A stretch of DNA of 64,000 bases from Thermocrinis sp. (GCF_036781485.1 NZ_DAIQAX010000001.1:91887-155886), one strand, 5' to 3'; counted from the first letter of the stretch, positions 1 through 8,706 are shown. Notes: a model not told the origin generated them from the letters alone. Translations and numbers: made by a program.

Positions 1-448
1 AGGGACTTTCCTTGCATTTGTCCAAACTTCATAGACAACGAGGCCTGTTCTACGAACAAACTGAGATACTATTGCATACCTGTGTATGTGGGTGGTCAGG
101 TGGGAAATGGGTTTTACAACAGAAGGTTCTTGAGTGAAATTGCAAACAACCTTACAGCTCAGATAAAGAGAAGGGGTTCCATCCTTGGCATACTTGCCAT
201 AGATATAGACTTCTTTAAACAGGTGAACGACTCTTACGGACACGATGTGGGGGACGAGGTATTAAAAGAAGTGGCAAAAACAATAAAAGCGTCGACACAG
301 CCTTAGCGAAGAAGACAGTTTCCATCGGCGTTTCTGAGTATCCTAATGCATAAAGTTTGCAGATATAGCCCTATACAAGGCAAAGGAAGAAGGTAGAAAC
401 AGGGTAGTTAGGTTTAGACTTGATATGTGGCAGATGAATAGCTACTGA
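1..448 (+). pseudogene. Decayed diguanylate cyclase (GGDEF) remnant
   Basis: An open frame enters from the left edge and stops at 306. It encodes a Cys-containing sensor-like stretch (CxCPNF, then a VYVGGQVGN segment) joined to the first half of a GGDEF domain (GFYNRRFL, DIDFFKQVNDSYGHDVGDEVL). The usual D-x-LTGL residues before the NRRFL block are missing, as is the whole signature loop. After the stop, pieces of the GGDEF C-terminus remain in other frames: TVSIGVSEYPNA near 319 and ADIALYKAKEEGRNRVVRF near 360-417. Several deletions and a frameshift are therefore visible, and no c-di-GMP synthesis is expected. Its end overlaps the 3' end of rsmE. The N-terminal part lies outside the window. 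Confidence 0.8.
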
Positions 449-1163
449 GGTTCATAAGCATTCCCACTCCTAGTATGGACGCAGTCTCGGACTTAAGGAC
501 ATAGGGATATAGCCTTAGGGGAAGAAAGCCTAAGCTTTTTAAAAACTCTGATTCTTTAACTGTTAATCCTCCTTCTGGACCTACCAACAGTTGGATGGTT
601 TTTACTCCATCCAGCTTTATGTCCTTTATTCCTCTTTCTTTTTCAAAGCTGTCTAAAAATAGATTTAGATCTGCTTGTGCTTTTATGTCCTTCAGATTTA
701 TAGGCTCACCTATCTGTAAGGGTTTAGGTCTCTTGCATTGCTTGAAAGAAGCCAGGGCTATCCTCTCCCACCGCTCAATCTTCTTTTTTATCACCTTTAT
801 ATCCTGGAAGCTTCTGCTTGAGATGACTGGTACCAATTTGAAGGCTCCCACTTCGCTGACCTTTTCCACTATTAGGTCCATGTTTTTTAATTCCACTGGC
901 ACGCACTGATATAGGTCTATCATGGGTAAAGGAAAAGAAAGGTCAAGCTCTTTTTCTATCAAACAGGAAGCGTAACTTTTGGTGAGCTTTTCAAGGATAC
1001 AAAGGTAGAGCCTCCCTTCTATAAAAACTTCTACCTTTTGTCCTGATTTTACCCTTTTTGCGTAGATATGATTTAACTCCTCTTCTTCAATAACTATGGT
1101 ATTGTAAAGTTTTTTACTTCCGAGGAATCTATCCAAAGTTGATGGGAGGCTTAGCCTCCCCAA
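414..1163 (-). CDS. rsmE: 16S rRNA (uracil1498-N3)-methyltransferase RsmE
   Basis: SPOUT-class methyltransferase that methylates U1498 of 16S rRNA in the assembled 30S subunit. The family pattern is clear: a PUA-like N-terminal domain, an IVEKVSEVGA segment, an ERW-x-x-IA-x-A-x-KQCKR helix (131-145), the SAM-binding LVGPEGG loop (193-199) and the terminal SETA knot motif (225-228). It lies directly downstream of the HU gene, 7 nt away. The start is uncertain. The TTG at 1163 has no ribosome-binding site and sits beside a perfect hairpin; a TTG at 1136 gives a protein starting (M)DRFLGSKKLY, closer to the usual RsmE N-terminus. The 3' end overlaps the GGDEF remnant by 35 bp. Confidence 0.88.
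   Translation of the reverse strand: MGRLSLPSTLDRFLGSKKLYNTIVIEEEELNHIYAKRVKSGQKVEVFIEGRLYLCILEKLTKSYASCLIEKELDLSFPLPMIDLYQCVPVELKNMDLIVEKVSEVGAFKLVPVISSRSFQDIKVIKKKIERWERIALASFKQCKRPKPLQIGEPINLKDIKAQADLNLFLDSFEKERGIKDIKLDGVKTIQLLVGPEGGLTVKESEFLKSLGFLPLRLYPYVLKSETASILGVGMLMNLSSYSSATYQV
1144..1160 (-). other. Perfect 7-bp GC-rich hairpin between HU and rsmE
   Basis: GGGAGGC (1144-1150) and GCCTCCC (1154-1160) form a perfect inverted repeat with a 3-nt loop. On the transcribed minus strand it follows the HU stop codon and contains the only purine-rich GGGAGG stretch near the rsmE start. No T-tract follows, so it is not a standard terminator. It may protect the 3' end of HU mRNA or hide the ribosome-binding site of rsmE. 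Confidence 0.55.
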
Positions 1164-1170
1164 AAAGGTT

Positions 1171-1443
1171 TTACTTTACCCCTTCTCTCAGATCCTTGGC
1201 AGGTTTAAAGACGACTACTTTCCTGGCAGGAATTTCAATTACCGCACCAGTCCTGGGGTTCCTACCCTTTCTGGATGCCCTCTGACGCACACCAAAAATA
1301 CCAAAGCCGGGTATGGCCACCCTTTCACCTTTTTTAAGGGCACTAGCAACCGCAGAAACTGCAGCTTTTAGGGCCGCATCTGCTTGCTTTTTGGTAATGC
1401 CTGCACCTTTGGCTATCGCAGAAACAAGTTCTGCCTTTGTCAT
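1171..1443 (-). CDS. hup: HU-family DNA-binding protein
   Basis: A 90-aa histone-like nucleoid protein that dimerises and bends DNA non-specifically. The family shape is complete: an N-terminal helix pair (MTKAELVSAIAKGAGITKKQAD), the central VAIPGFGIFGVRQRASRKGRNPRTG strand-arm region with GFG and RNPRTG motifs, and a C-terminal PAKDLREGVK. The start is well supported by AAAGGAGG seven nt upstream of the ATG. It is first in a minus-strand unit with rsmE. HU rather than IHF is inferred from length and the absence of IHF-specific features; the two families cannot be fully separated by eye. Confidence 0.93.
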   Translation of the reverse strand: MTKAELVSAIAKGAGITKKQADAALKAAVSAVASALKKGERVAIPGFGIFGVRQRASRKGRNPRTGAVIEIPARKVVVFKPAKDLREGVK

Positions 1444-1515
1444 GACTGTCCCTCCTTTAAAGTTTTGATTATCTTATATAATATACAAAATAGTGTTGAA
1501 AAGAGCAAGTATTAA
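1444..1515. promoter_or_regulatory. Divergent promoter region of HU and tRNA-Gly
   Basis: A 72-bp AT-rich gap separates the HU start from the tRNA. TATAAT at 1477-1482 on the plus strand is a good -10 hexamer for the tRNA, placing transcription about 25 nt before it. The reverse strand offers TATATTATATAAG as a -10 region for HU. Convincing -35 boxes are not obvious for either direction. Confidence 0.35.
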
Positions 1516-1587
1516 GCGGGCGTGGCTCAGTGGTAGAGCGTCTGCTTCCCAAGCAGAAGGTCGCGGGTTCGATTCCCGTCGCCCGCT
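1516..1587 (+). tRNA. tRNA-Gly (anticodon CCC)
   Basis: A complete cloverleaf. The acceptor stem GCGGGCG (1516-1522) pairs with CGCCCGC (1580-1586) and the discriminator is T1587. The D arm is GCTC...GAGC, and the anticodon stem TCTGC/GCAGA encloses the loop TTCCCAA, giving anticodon CCC for GGG codons. The T arm is GCGGG-TTCGATT-CCCGT. The CCA end is not encoded. It is followed 20 nt later by the radical SAM gene, so the two may share a transcript. Confidence 0.95.
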
Positions 1588-1607
1588 TTGGGAATAACTT
1601 AATATCT

Positions 1608-2501
1608 ATGCTCTATCCATCTTATCTCAACTTAACAGAGAGTGAATGGAAGGATAGGATAGATCGCGCTCTTTCTTTCCTTGAGAGCTGCAGAGTTTGT
1701 CCTCATGAATGTAAGATAAACAGGCTTAAAGACGAGAAGGGTTTTTGCCACACCGGAAGGTATGCAATAGTTGATTCTTACTTTCCACACAGGGGAGAGG
1801 AAAAACCTATAAGAGGCTACAGAGGCTCAGGCACTGTTTTCTTTTCTTACTGCAACATGAAATGTGTTTATTGTCAAAACTACCAAATAAGCCAGTTGGG
1901 AGAAGGTAAAGAGGTAAAACCTGAGGAACTTGCCCAGATGTTTTTGGACCTTCAGAGGATGGGGTGTCACAACTTGAACTTGGTCACACCATCCCACGCG
2001 GTTCCACAAATACTTGAAGCTCTTTATATTGCGGTTAAGAAAGGTTTTAGACTCCCAATAGTCTATAACACCTCTTCTTTTGACAGCTTAGAGTCTTTAA
2101 AACTTATGGATGGCATAGTGGATATCTACCTTGCGGACTTAAAGTATGCAAACAGTCAAATTGGTAAAAAGTATTCAAAGGTTAAAAACTACTGGGAAGT
2201 GGCAACAGAAGCTATAAAGGAAATGCACAGGCAAGTGGGAGACTTAGTTTTGGACAGCAATGGATTGGCAGTTAGGGGAGTTATCATCAGACATCTGGTC
2301 CTTCCCAACGGACTTGCGGGCACGGAAAAGGTGGCGGAGTTTCTAAGGTCCTTGTCCCAAAGGATGGCTGTAAATGTGATGGACCAGTATTATCCTTCTT
2401 ACAAAGCGTGGGACTATCCGGAGCTGAGCAGGAGGATAACATACAAAGAATACCTTCAGGCTCTTTCTTTTGTGGAAGGCTTGAATTTGGTTTTGGAGTA
2501 A
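1608..2501 (+). CDS. Radical SAM protein, PflX/pyruvate formate-lyase-activase-like
   Basis: A 297-aa radical SAM enzyme of the COG1313 (PflX) type. The AdoMet-cleaving cluster motif is C82-NMK-C86-VY-C89, preceded by the family's N-terminal cysteines (C28, C31, C35, C47), which could hold a second metal site. NYQIS follows the cluster motif as in pyruvate formate-lyase activating enzymes. The substrate is unknown; glycyl-radical activation is only an inference from similarity. I placed the start at the ATG at 1608, just after the tRNA; the longer open frame would run through the tRNA. The 3' end overlaps the convergent MFS gene by 46 bp. Confidence 0.8.
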   Translation: MLYPSYLNLTESEWKDRIDRALSFLESCRVCPHECKINRLKDEKGFCHTGRYAIVDSYFPHRGEEKPIRGYRGSGTVFFSYCNMKCVYCQNYQISQLGEGKEVKPEELAQMFLDLQRMGCHNLNLVTPSHAVPQILEALYIAVKKGFRLPIVYNTSSFDSLESLKLMDGIVDIYLADLKYANSQIGKKYSKVKNYWEVATEAIKEMHRQVGDLVLDSNGLAVRGVIIRHLVLPNGLAGTEKVAEFLRSLSQRMAVNVMDQYYPSYKAWDYPELSRRITYKEYLQALSFVEGLNLVLE

Positions 2502-4003
2502 AGAAGGTAGATTATAGGAAAACTTCCGATCAGTGCCCAAAGGCCAGAGCTAAGAAAGGTTTTTTCAAAACTATCAGAAAGAGCATAGAGTGTTTGGATT
2601 GATTGAAGAGCATAAAGAGCCTTCTCGTAAGGCATGTTTGCCCACTCTTGCATGAGCAATAGTAAACCTTCTGCAGTAGCAGGGTTTTGAAGCTCTACCA
2701 TCCTTTCGTAGCTTTCAGCGGTGTATTTTTGTAAATCGTTGGTAGCCAAAGCGGTTCCAAAGGAGCCACCCACAAACCTGATGTAGTGCATAAGGCTAAC
2801 CCCAAGGGTGGTCTTTGTCCCCAGGTTTTTCAGTGCTAAGTTTGTGATGGGAGCAAAGAAAAAGCCCATGCCAAGACCAAGTATGGTCAAAAGCCATGCT
2901 GCGGTCCAAGAAGGAGTGTAGTAGTTAAAATCCTTCAAAAATATGAAGATAAAAGATATATAGACCACGCTTGCTATAAGCAAAGGAGCAGTATCTGACT
3001 TTTTGTCACTTATAAACCCTGCTATAGGGGAGAAAAAGCCAACAGCCAAGGCTAATGGAAGCATGTGAAGGCCTGCCTGAAAGGTAGTTAAACCTTTGAG
3101 TTTTTCAAAGTATAAGGGAAGAAGATAAAAAACCTGATACATAGAAAAGCCAAGCACAAAGCAATATACCCACAGAGCTACTACGAACTCCTTAATCCTG
3201 AAGATGGAGTAATCCAACAGTTTTTGCTTTGAGAAGATCTCAGAGTAGGCAAAAAGCAAAAAACTCCCTACGGACAGAAAGGTAAGGTATCCTATCGTTT
3301 CTGAGGCAAACCATCCCATCTGCTGGCCTTTAGAAAGGACGATGAGTAAAGACACTGTGCCCAGGGATAAGAAAAAGAAGGACAGAAAGTTTAGACGGAA
3401 TGTATGGGAGGGTTTATACTCTGGCAGGAAAAAGAGAGCTCCTAAGAAGTTCAGTATACCTATGGGAATGTTTATGTAGAAGATCCATCTCCAGTCTATG
3501 TGCTCCGCGATCCAGCCACCAAGGGTAGGACCAAGTGCGGGCGCAAAGCTCACACCAAGCCCGTATATGCCCATAGCCAAACCTCTCTTTTCCGGAGCAT
3601 AGGCAGAAAAAAGCATAGTCTCTGCGCTTACAACTATCAAAGACTCTCCAAAGCCCTGAAAGATTCTAGCAGCGATCATCCACTCTAAGTTTTGTGCGTT
3701 GCCCGCAAAGAGAGAAGAGACGGTAAATAGAAAAATGCCCGCTATAAACACCCTCTTTAATCCTATTTTTGTTTCCAACCACTCCACCAGCATTATGGCA
3801 GTAGCGGCGGCGGTCATGTAGGCGGTTATAACCCACTGCACACCATACAGGTCTGTAGAAAGGGGTGCGATCATTTTGGGAACTACTATATCCACGATGG
3901 TCGTATCCAAGATAGCCATAAAAACTCCGACCATCAAAGAAATAGTTAGAAAAACTCTCTGACTGGTGTTAAGCGTCTGATAAAAAGCCTTTCCTTCCAT
4001 CAC
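2456..4003 (-). CDS. emrB: MFS drug-efflux pump, DHA2/EmrB type
   Basis: A 515-aa inner-membrane proton antiporter with 14 predicted membrane spans. Family marks are FMAILDTTIVDIVVPKM in the first helix (the DHA2 'LDxTIVNVALP' signature), the motif A-like region after helix 2 with GLKRVFIAG, and motif C in GLGVSFAPALGPTLGGW. It should export hydrophobic compounds through an EmrA adaptor and a TolC channel. The ATG overlaps the emrA stop by 4 bp (ATGA), and it is last in the efflux operon. The substrate cannot be told from sequence. Confidence 0.88.
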   Translation of the reverse strand: MMEGKAFYQTLNTSQRVFLTISLMVGVFMAILDTTIVDIVVPKMIAPLSTDLYGVQWVITAYMTAAATAIMLVEWLETKIGLKRVFIAGIFLFTVSSLFAGNAQNLEWMIAARIFQGFGESLIVVSAETMLFSAYAPEKRGLAMGIYGLGVSFAPALGPTLGGWIAEHIDWRWIFYINIPIGILNFLGALFFLPEYKPSHTFRLNFLSFFFLSLGTVSLLIVLSKGQQMGWFASETIGYLTFLSVGSFLLFAYSEIFSKQKLLDYSIFRIKEFVVALWVYCFVLGFSMYQVFYLLPLYFEKLKGLTTFQAGLHMLPLALAVGFFSPIAGFISDKKSDTAPLLIASVVYISFIFIFLKDFNYYTPSWTAAWLLTILGLGMGFFFAPITNLALKNLGTKTTLGVSLMHYIRFVGGSFGTALATNDLQKYTAESYERMVELQNPATAEGLLLLMQEWANMPYEKALYALQSIQTLYALSDSFEKTFLSSGLWALIGSFPIIYLLYSKTKFKPSTKERA

Positions 4004-5115
4004 TCCCTCTTTATCTCCACCCTACCACCCATACCAACTCTCAGAAGCCTCTTGTCCTTTAGCTCTATCTTTATGGGTATCCTTTGAACTACCTTGGTAA
4101 ATTCTCCTGCGGATACGTCCCTTGGAGCCAAGGCAAAGGTGGCGGCAGATACAGGGCTGATCTCTTGCACCCTTCCTTCAAGAACCACATCAGGATAAGC
4201 ATCCAACCTAACATAGGCTTTGTTGCCCTTTTTAATCCCCCTTAGCTTCGTTTCCTCCAAAAGTACCTCTACATAAAGGGTATCTGTATTTATTAAACTA
4301 AAGGCAGGCTGACCTGCTCTTATCACATCGCCTACGTTTATAAATCTCTTGGCTATGTATCCACTAAAGGGGGCTTTAAGCGTAGTTTTCTCCAGATCCC
4401 TCAGTGCGCTTTCTTTTTGCTTTTCCAAGGCAGCTATCTCTTCTTCCAAAACCCTAAGCTGGTTTTCTAGCTCTTTTACCTTAGAAAGGGAAGCCCTGGC
4501 CATACTAACTCCAACTAAGGATTTCTCGTAGGCCAATCTTAGTTCCTCTACACTCTTCTGGAGAGCTTTCTTTCTTTCAAGCAGTGCCAAATAGTTGGTT
4601 TCTACCTCCTCGTACTTTCTTTTAGGTATAAGTCCCTTGTCCAGCAAATCCTTTAACCTTTCCCTGTCTTTTCTGAGAAGCTCAATCTGAACCTCCAACT
4701 CACCCATCTGAGCCCTAAGGTATTCCTCTTTCTTTAATGTTTCCTCGGAAGTTAAAGTAGCACTTTCTAAGCTTAGCCTCACTTCCTTTGAAACTCTGTC
4801 TAACTGAATACGCAGGGCTTCCCTCTGAGCCCTTAGGGAGTTTATCTTACTTTCTATCATTTCCAGCTGAAGCTTGTAGTCTTCCGGTTCTATCCTTGCC
4901 AAAACCTCCCCTTTCTCTACCCAATCCCCCATGTCTTTATAGACCTCAATCACCTTACCAGCTACCTGGAAGGAAAGGGTCGGCATTTCTTGCGCTTTTA
5001 CAAAAACTGCATCACTAACAGCGTATTCTATTCGGTGTTTTATCCACTTTATGGCGTATATCAAAAAGGCTGCCGTTATCAAACCGATAAGCGTTAAACC
5101 CATGTACTTTTTCAT
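4000..5115 (-). CDS. emrA: EmrA/HlyD-type membrane fusion protein
   Basis: A periplasmic adaptor linking the downstream MFS pump to an outer-membrane channel. It has one N-terminal membrane anchor (GLTLIGLITAAFLIYAI), a lipoyl half-motif (VSFQVAGKVIEVYKDMGDWVEKGEVLARI-type), a long alpha-helical coiled-coil hairpin (about residues 80-250), then the second lipoyl half (LKAPFSGYIAKRFINVGDVI) and a beta-barrel domain. I placed the start at the ATG at 5115, one base after the preceding gene's stop; an in-frame ATG at 5139 would overlap that gene by 23 bp. It is translationally coupled to emrB. Confidence 0.88.
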   Translation of the reverse strand: MKKYMGLTLIGLITAAFLIYAIKWIKHRIEYAVSDAVFVKAQEMPTLSFQVAGKVIEVYKDMGDWVEKGEVLARIEPEDYKLQLEMIESKINSLRAQREALRIQLDRVSKEVRLSLESATLTSEETLKKEEYLRAQMGELEVQIELLRKDRERLKDLLDKGLIPKRKYEEVETNYLALLERKKALQKSVEELRLAYEKSLVGVSMARASLSKVKELENQLRVLEEEIAALEKQKESALRDLEKTTLKAPFSGYIAKRFINVGDVIRAGQPAFSLINTDTLYVEVLLEETKLRGIKKGNKAYVRLDAYPDVVLEGRVQEISPVSAATFALAPRDVSAGEFTKVVQRIPIKIELKDKRLLRVGMGGRVEIKRE

Positions 5116-5116
5116 C

Positions 5117-6379
5117 CTACTTCCTTGCACCGGAAACAAACATAAGGGTGTAGTAAGATCTAATCAGTTGGTAATAAGAAATTATCCTATCAACTCTTGC
5201 CTTTGTAAGGCTAGCTTCCGCTTCCAAAAGCTCCCTTTGGCTTATGAGCTGGTTCAAATACTGTTCCCTTGAAAGTTCAAAGAACTTCTCCGCAAAAGTT
5301 AAAGCCTCTTCGGAAACTTTTAAGTTGTCCTTTGAGATCAGCAGATCCTCGTAGGCCCTTTTGACATCCAACTTCACCTTTTGCAGGAGATCCTGGTAAT
5401 CGTTGTAGGCTTTTAGCTCCAAATAGCTTGCGGATAATTCCTGATAGTAAGGTTTTATTCCTTGAAAGCTCAGGTTCAAGCCAGCGGAGACGCTAAAAAT
5501 ACCCTTTGGTCTTAGGGCAGGGTTCTGATCTGTGTAAGTGTAAGAGGTTTCCAAAAATATCTTTGGGAAAAACTCGCTTTTTGCCAGTTTTCTCTGAGCT
5601 TTGAAGATTTTTAACCTTTCCCTCTGAGCTTCCAAAATATTTCTCCTTTCTACAAACCGCATGTAGTGTTCTAAAGGCTTTATGTCTAAATCTACCTCAG
5701 GCTCTTGGAGTTCTCTTAGTTCTTCTTCCGGTATTCCAGAGAGGCGGGAGAGGTTAGACAGAGCTAAGTTATAATTTCCTTCGGCCTTTCTTAAATCTCT
5801 TTCTACCTCCGCCAGCCTAACCTTTGTCTGAAGAAGATCAGTTATAGCCACCAACCCTTTTTGATAAAAGGCCTCTGCAGTGCTTAACTGAAGCTCCACT
5901 GCTTCCTTTTGCTTTTTTATAACCTCCACAATAGCTTTTGCAGACAGTACGTCAAGGTAGGCGGATATCACTTCAAGCTCCAGAGCTTTGAGCTTTTCCT
6001 CATACAAAAAGTTCTTTATCCTTAGTTCTGAAGTTGAACTTTCCACCAGGCTGGCCCTTGCCCCTCCGTCAAAGAGCAAATATCTTAATCCTCCTTGAAA
6101 TAGGCTGTAGCTCTGTTTTGAGCTTTCAAAGGACAAACCTGCAAACACCGGCATGTCTAAGCTCTGCTTTTGAGAATTGTAAGTAATTTTGTAATTCACA
6201 AAAAACTCAGGAAGGTAGGATTGTCTTTGTGATTTCAAAGAAGCTCGTGCAGACAGAATTTCTTGCCTTAGCGCCTCAATCTCTGGGTTTTTCTCTATAG
6301 CCCTCTGTAATACATATTCTAAGGTTTGCCCCCAAGAAGCAGCAAGCAGGATGAGACAAAAAGACAAAAGCCTAATCAT
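5117..6379 (-). CDS. TolC-family outer-membrane efflux protein (copy 2)
   Basis: A 420-aa outer-membrane channel subunit. It has a short signal peptide (LLSFCLILLAASWGQ), then two repeats of long alpha-helical hairpins typical of TolC, with YLDVLSAKAIVEVIKKQ and QLSTAEAFYQKGLVAITDLLQ in the first repeat and matching REQYLNQLISQRELLEAEA in the second. It lies between another TolC gene and emrA, with 14 bp to the first. It is probably the exit duct for the EmrAB pump. Confidence 0.85.
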   Translation of the reverse strand: MIRLLSFCLILLAASWGQTLEYVLQRAIEKNPEIEALRQEILSARASLKSQRQSYLPEFFVNYKITYNSQKQSLDMPVFAGLSFESSKQSYSLFQGGLRYLLFDGGARASLVESSTSELRIKNFLYEEKLKALELEVISAYLDVLSAKAIVEVIKKQKEAVELQLSTAEAFYQKGLVAITDLLQTKVRLAEVERDLRKAEGNYNLALSNLSRLSGIPEEELRELQEPEVDLDIKPLEHYMRFVERRNILEAQRERLKIFKAQRKLAKSEFFPKIFLETSYTYTDQNPALRPKGIFSVSAGLNLSFQGIKPYYQELSASYLELKAYNDYQDLLQKVKLDVKRAYEDLLISKDNLKVSEEALTFAEKFFELSREQYLNQLISQRELLEAEASLTKARVDRIISYYQLIRSYYTLMFVSGARK

Positions 6380-6393
6380 TTTTTAACCTTTTC

Positions 6394-7626
6394 TCATCTT
6401 ACTAGCCTTTCCAAGAGAGCCATTGCAGAGTTATGTCTGTAAAGCAGAAGATAATAGTTTGCGAGCAAGTTGTTGTAATTTGCTCTGGATTCAAGCACCT
6501 CTAACTGACTTGCTATCCCTAACCTGTACCTTTCCGTAGAAAGCCTTAGGCTCTCCCGGGCAGCTTCCAAAGAAGCTTTAACCGCTTCTATCTGAGATGC
6601 CAAGGAATTTATGGAAATGAGAGCTTTCTTTAAGGTAGATTTTAGGTCGTATTCTGTCTGCAGGTAATCTTCTTTCTGCTTTAGAAGCTCAAGCTCAGCC
6701 AAGGCTACCTCCGCTTTTCTTAAGGATCCATCATACAACCTGTAGTTTAAGCTTATACCAAAGGAATACCCATTTAACCACTCTGAATTACCTCCCACAC
6801 CTTTCTTGCCTGTGAAGGTTTGATAAGAAGCAAAACCACTTAGAGTGGGGTAATACTGAGCCTTTTTTAGTTCCACGTCCTTTTGAGCTAACTCTAAAGC
6901 CTTCCTTAAAGCTCTTAGGGTGGAGTTGTTTTCTAAAAGATATTGGAAAAGTTTTTCTTCATTCAGCTCTAATTGCCTTAGCTCTAAGGCGCCCTTTGGA
7001 TCGGATATTTCCTGCAGTTGCAAAAGAGCCTTTAGCTCTTCCAATGCCTGCAGGTATTCACCCCTTACCTGCTCTAACTGAGCCTTTGCCTGTTGAAGTT
7101 GGGAAGTAGCCCTTAGAAGTTCCACTTTTGGCACCACTCCTGCGTTAAACTTAGCCTCTACAGTTTTGTAGTTGGCCTGCCAGTATTCAAGATTTTCTTC
7201 ATACAAGCCAATAAGCTGTTTTCTGTATAGCAAGGCATAAAACAAGTCTTTAACTTGATATTCTATTATCCTTTCCACATCTTCTCTAAGAAGGGTTTGA
7301 AGCTCCTTTTGGATGTTAGCTAACTTTATAAGCTCAAAAACTGATTTGTCAAAGATCGTTTGATTTACCTGAAAAGTGGCTACGTGCCTGTTGTTGGGTG
7401 TTAAACCTAAGGCTAAGTCTTGACCCAGATAGGTATAAGTGTATGAAAAACTAACCTGGGGCAAGATGCCAGCCTTAGCTTTTTTTATTTGCTCCTCAGC
7501 TTTCCTCATCTCAATCTCCGAAAGCTTTATTCGATTTGCTTGTTTTTTTGCTATCTCTACAGCTTCTTCTAAAGTAATTGCGAGAGAAAGGTTAAAGCAG
7601 AAGAGAATTAGAACTAAAAAATTCAT
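6394..7626 (-). CDS. TolC-family outer-membrane efflux protein (copy 1)
   Basis: A 410-aa outer-membrane channel subunit with signal peptide MNFLVLILFCFNLSLA and a mature start ITLEEAVEIAKKQ, standard for TolC homologues. The two-fold repeat is visible: NYKTVEAKFNAGVVPKVELL in the first half and STERYRLGIASQLEVLE in the second. It overlaps the upstream RND-type adaptor by 4 bp, so those two are likely partners. Two different TolC genes side by side suggests two exit pumps or a hetero-assembly. Confidence 0.85.
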   Translation of the reverse strand: MNFLVLILFCFNLSLAITLEEAVEIAKKQANRIKLSEIEMRKAEEQIKKAKAGILPQVSFSYTYTYLGQDLALGLTPNNRHVATFQVNQTIFDKSVFELIKLANIQKELQTLLREDVERIIEYQVKDLFYALLYRKQLIGLYEENLEYWQANYKTVEAKFNAGVVPKVELLRATSQLQQAKAQLEQVRGEYLQALEELKALLQLQEISDPKGALELRQLELNEEKLFQYLLENNSTLRALRKALELAQKDVELKKAQYYPTLSGFASYQTFTGKKGVGGNSEWLNGYSFGISLNYRLYDGSLRKAEVALAELELLKQKEDYLQTEYDLKSTLKKALISINSLASQIEAVKASLEAARESLRLSTERYRLGIASQLEVLESRANYNNLLANYYLLLYRHNSAMALLERLVR

Positions 7627-8702
7627 TGTATTATCTCCACCTTAACGTCCTCTTTGAGTATAGACGCATTTTCAAGGGCTATCCTATCGCCCCTCTGAAG
7701 ATCTCCCATTATGTATGCTATTCCTCCTTCTTGTTTTAGCACCTGCACATCCACGGGAACAACCTTGTTATCCTTTTCTATTTTCCAAACTATCCTCTTT
7801 GTTCCCCTGAAGACTAAAGCCCTTTCTGGCACCGCAAAGGCAGACGTTTTTTCTGTCGGAAGTCTAACCACCGCAAACATTCCTGGCTTTAGGAGGTTTT
7901 CTCTGTTTTCCAGCTTTGCCTTCAGGGTAATTAACCTATTTGAATCCGCCACTGGAGAGATAAAAATTATAGGACCTTTGAAAACACCAACACCTTCCAC
8001 TTCTACATCAACCAAAGTCCCAGGTTTTGCAAAAGAAACAAGCTCCTGAGGTATTTGAAAAACTACCCTGATAGGGGTTAAAGTAACAAGTCTAAAAGTT
8101 TGAGTTTGGGTAGTCACGTAATCACCTACGCTTACAAACCTTTGGGCTATGTATCCGGAGAAAGGCGCCCTCAAGGTTGTTTTCGAAAGCTGAAGTTTTA
8201 CGTTTGCTATCTGAGCATTTATTGAATTTATTAACTCTTCTTGAACTCTTAGTTGGGTCAAAGCGTTTTCGTATTCTTCCTTAGCTATAAGATCCCTTTC
8301 AAAGAGGGCTTTCCTTCTTTCCACCAATGCCTTTTGGTTTTCATAACTCACTCTTGCTTGGGCCAGTTGGGCTTGGAGTTGTCTTAGTGTATTCTCGTAT
8401 TCAGAGGAGTCTATACTTAAAAGGGGCTGTCCTTTTTTGACAAAGCTTCCTTCTTCAACGTAGAGCTCTACCACCCTACCAGCCACATCTGGTTTTAAAA
8501 GCACATCATTAAAAGCCTCAAGGACTCCTTTCGTTTGGTAATGCAACCATACCTCTTGATCTGACAGGGTGTATGTAGTTATAACCGTGGGTTTTTGGAA
8601 GTTGCCTCTAGGCTCTTGCTTGTTATCGTTTTTAGCACAAGAAAGTATGAATACAATGCTAAACAAAAGAACCCACATGTATGAAGGATTATACCATGCC
8701 AA
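7623..8702 (-). CDS. RND-type periplasmic adaptor lipoprotein (AcrA/MdtA family)
   Basis: A membrane fusion protein with an N-terminal lipobox ending FILSC (cysteine at residue 22), followed by a barrel-sandwich hybrid (lipoyl) domain, a short coiled-coil hairpin (NTLRQLQAQLAQARVSYENQ), the second lipoyl half (TTLRAPFSGYIAQRFVSVGDYV) and a beta-barrel. Unlike EmrA it is acylated rather than membrane-spanning, as in RND systems, yet no RND pump gene lies here. The start could instead be the ATG at 8678, which gives a more ordinary signal peptide. It begins 4 bp after gph ends. Confidence 0.85.
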   Translation of the reverse strand: MAWYNPSYMWVLLFSIVFILSCAKNDNKQEPRGNFQKPTVITTYTLSDQEVWLHYQTKGVLEAFNDVLLKPDVAGRVVELYVEEGSFVKKGQPLLSIDSSEYENTLRQLQAQLAQARVSYENQKALVERRKALFERDLIAKEEYENALTQLRVQEELINSINAQIANVKLQLSKTTLRAPFSGYIAQRFVSVGDYVTTQTQTFRLVTLTPIRVVFQIPQELVSFAKPGTLVDVEVEGVGVFKGPIIFISPVADSNRLITLKAKLENRENLLKPGMFAVVRLPTEKTSAFAVPERALVFRGTKRIVWKIEKDNKVVPVDVQVLKQEGGIAYIMGDLQRGDRIALENASILKEDVKVEIIQ

Positions 8703-8706
8703 ATAC

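Noticed and set aside
1530..1607. Longer N-terminus for the radical SAM gene
   Set aside because: It would read through the tRNA-Gly sequence. The ATG at 1608 starts at the beginning of the conserved region.
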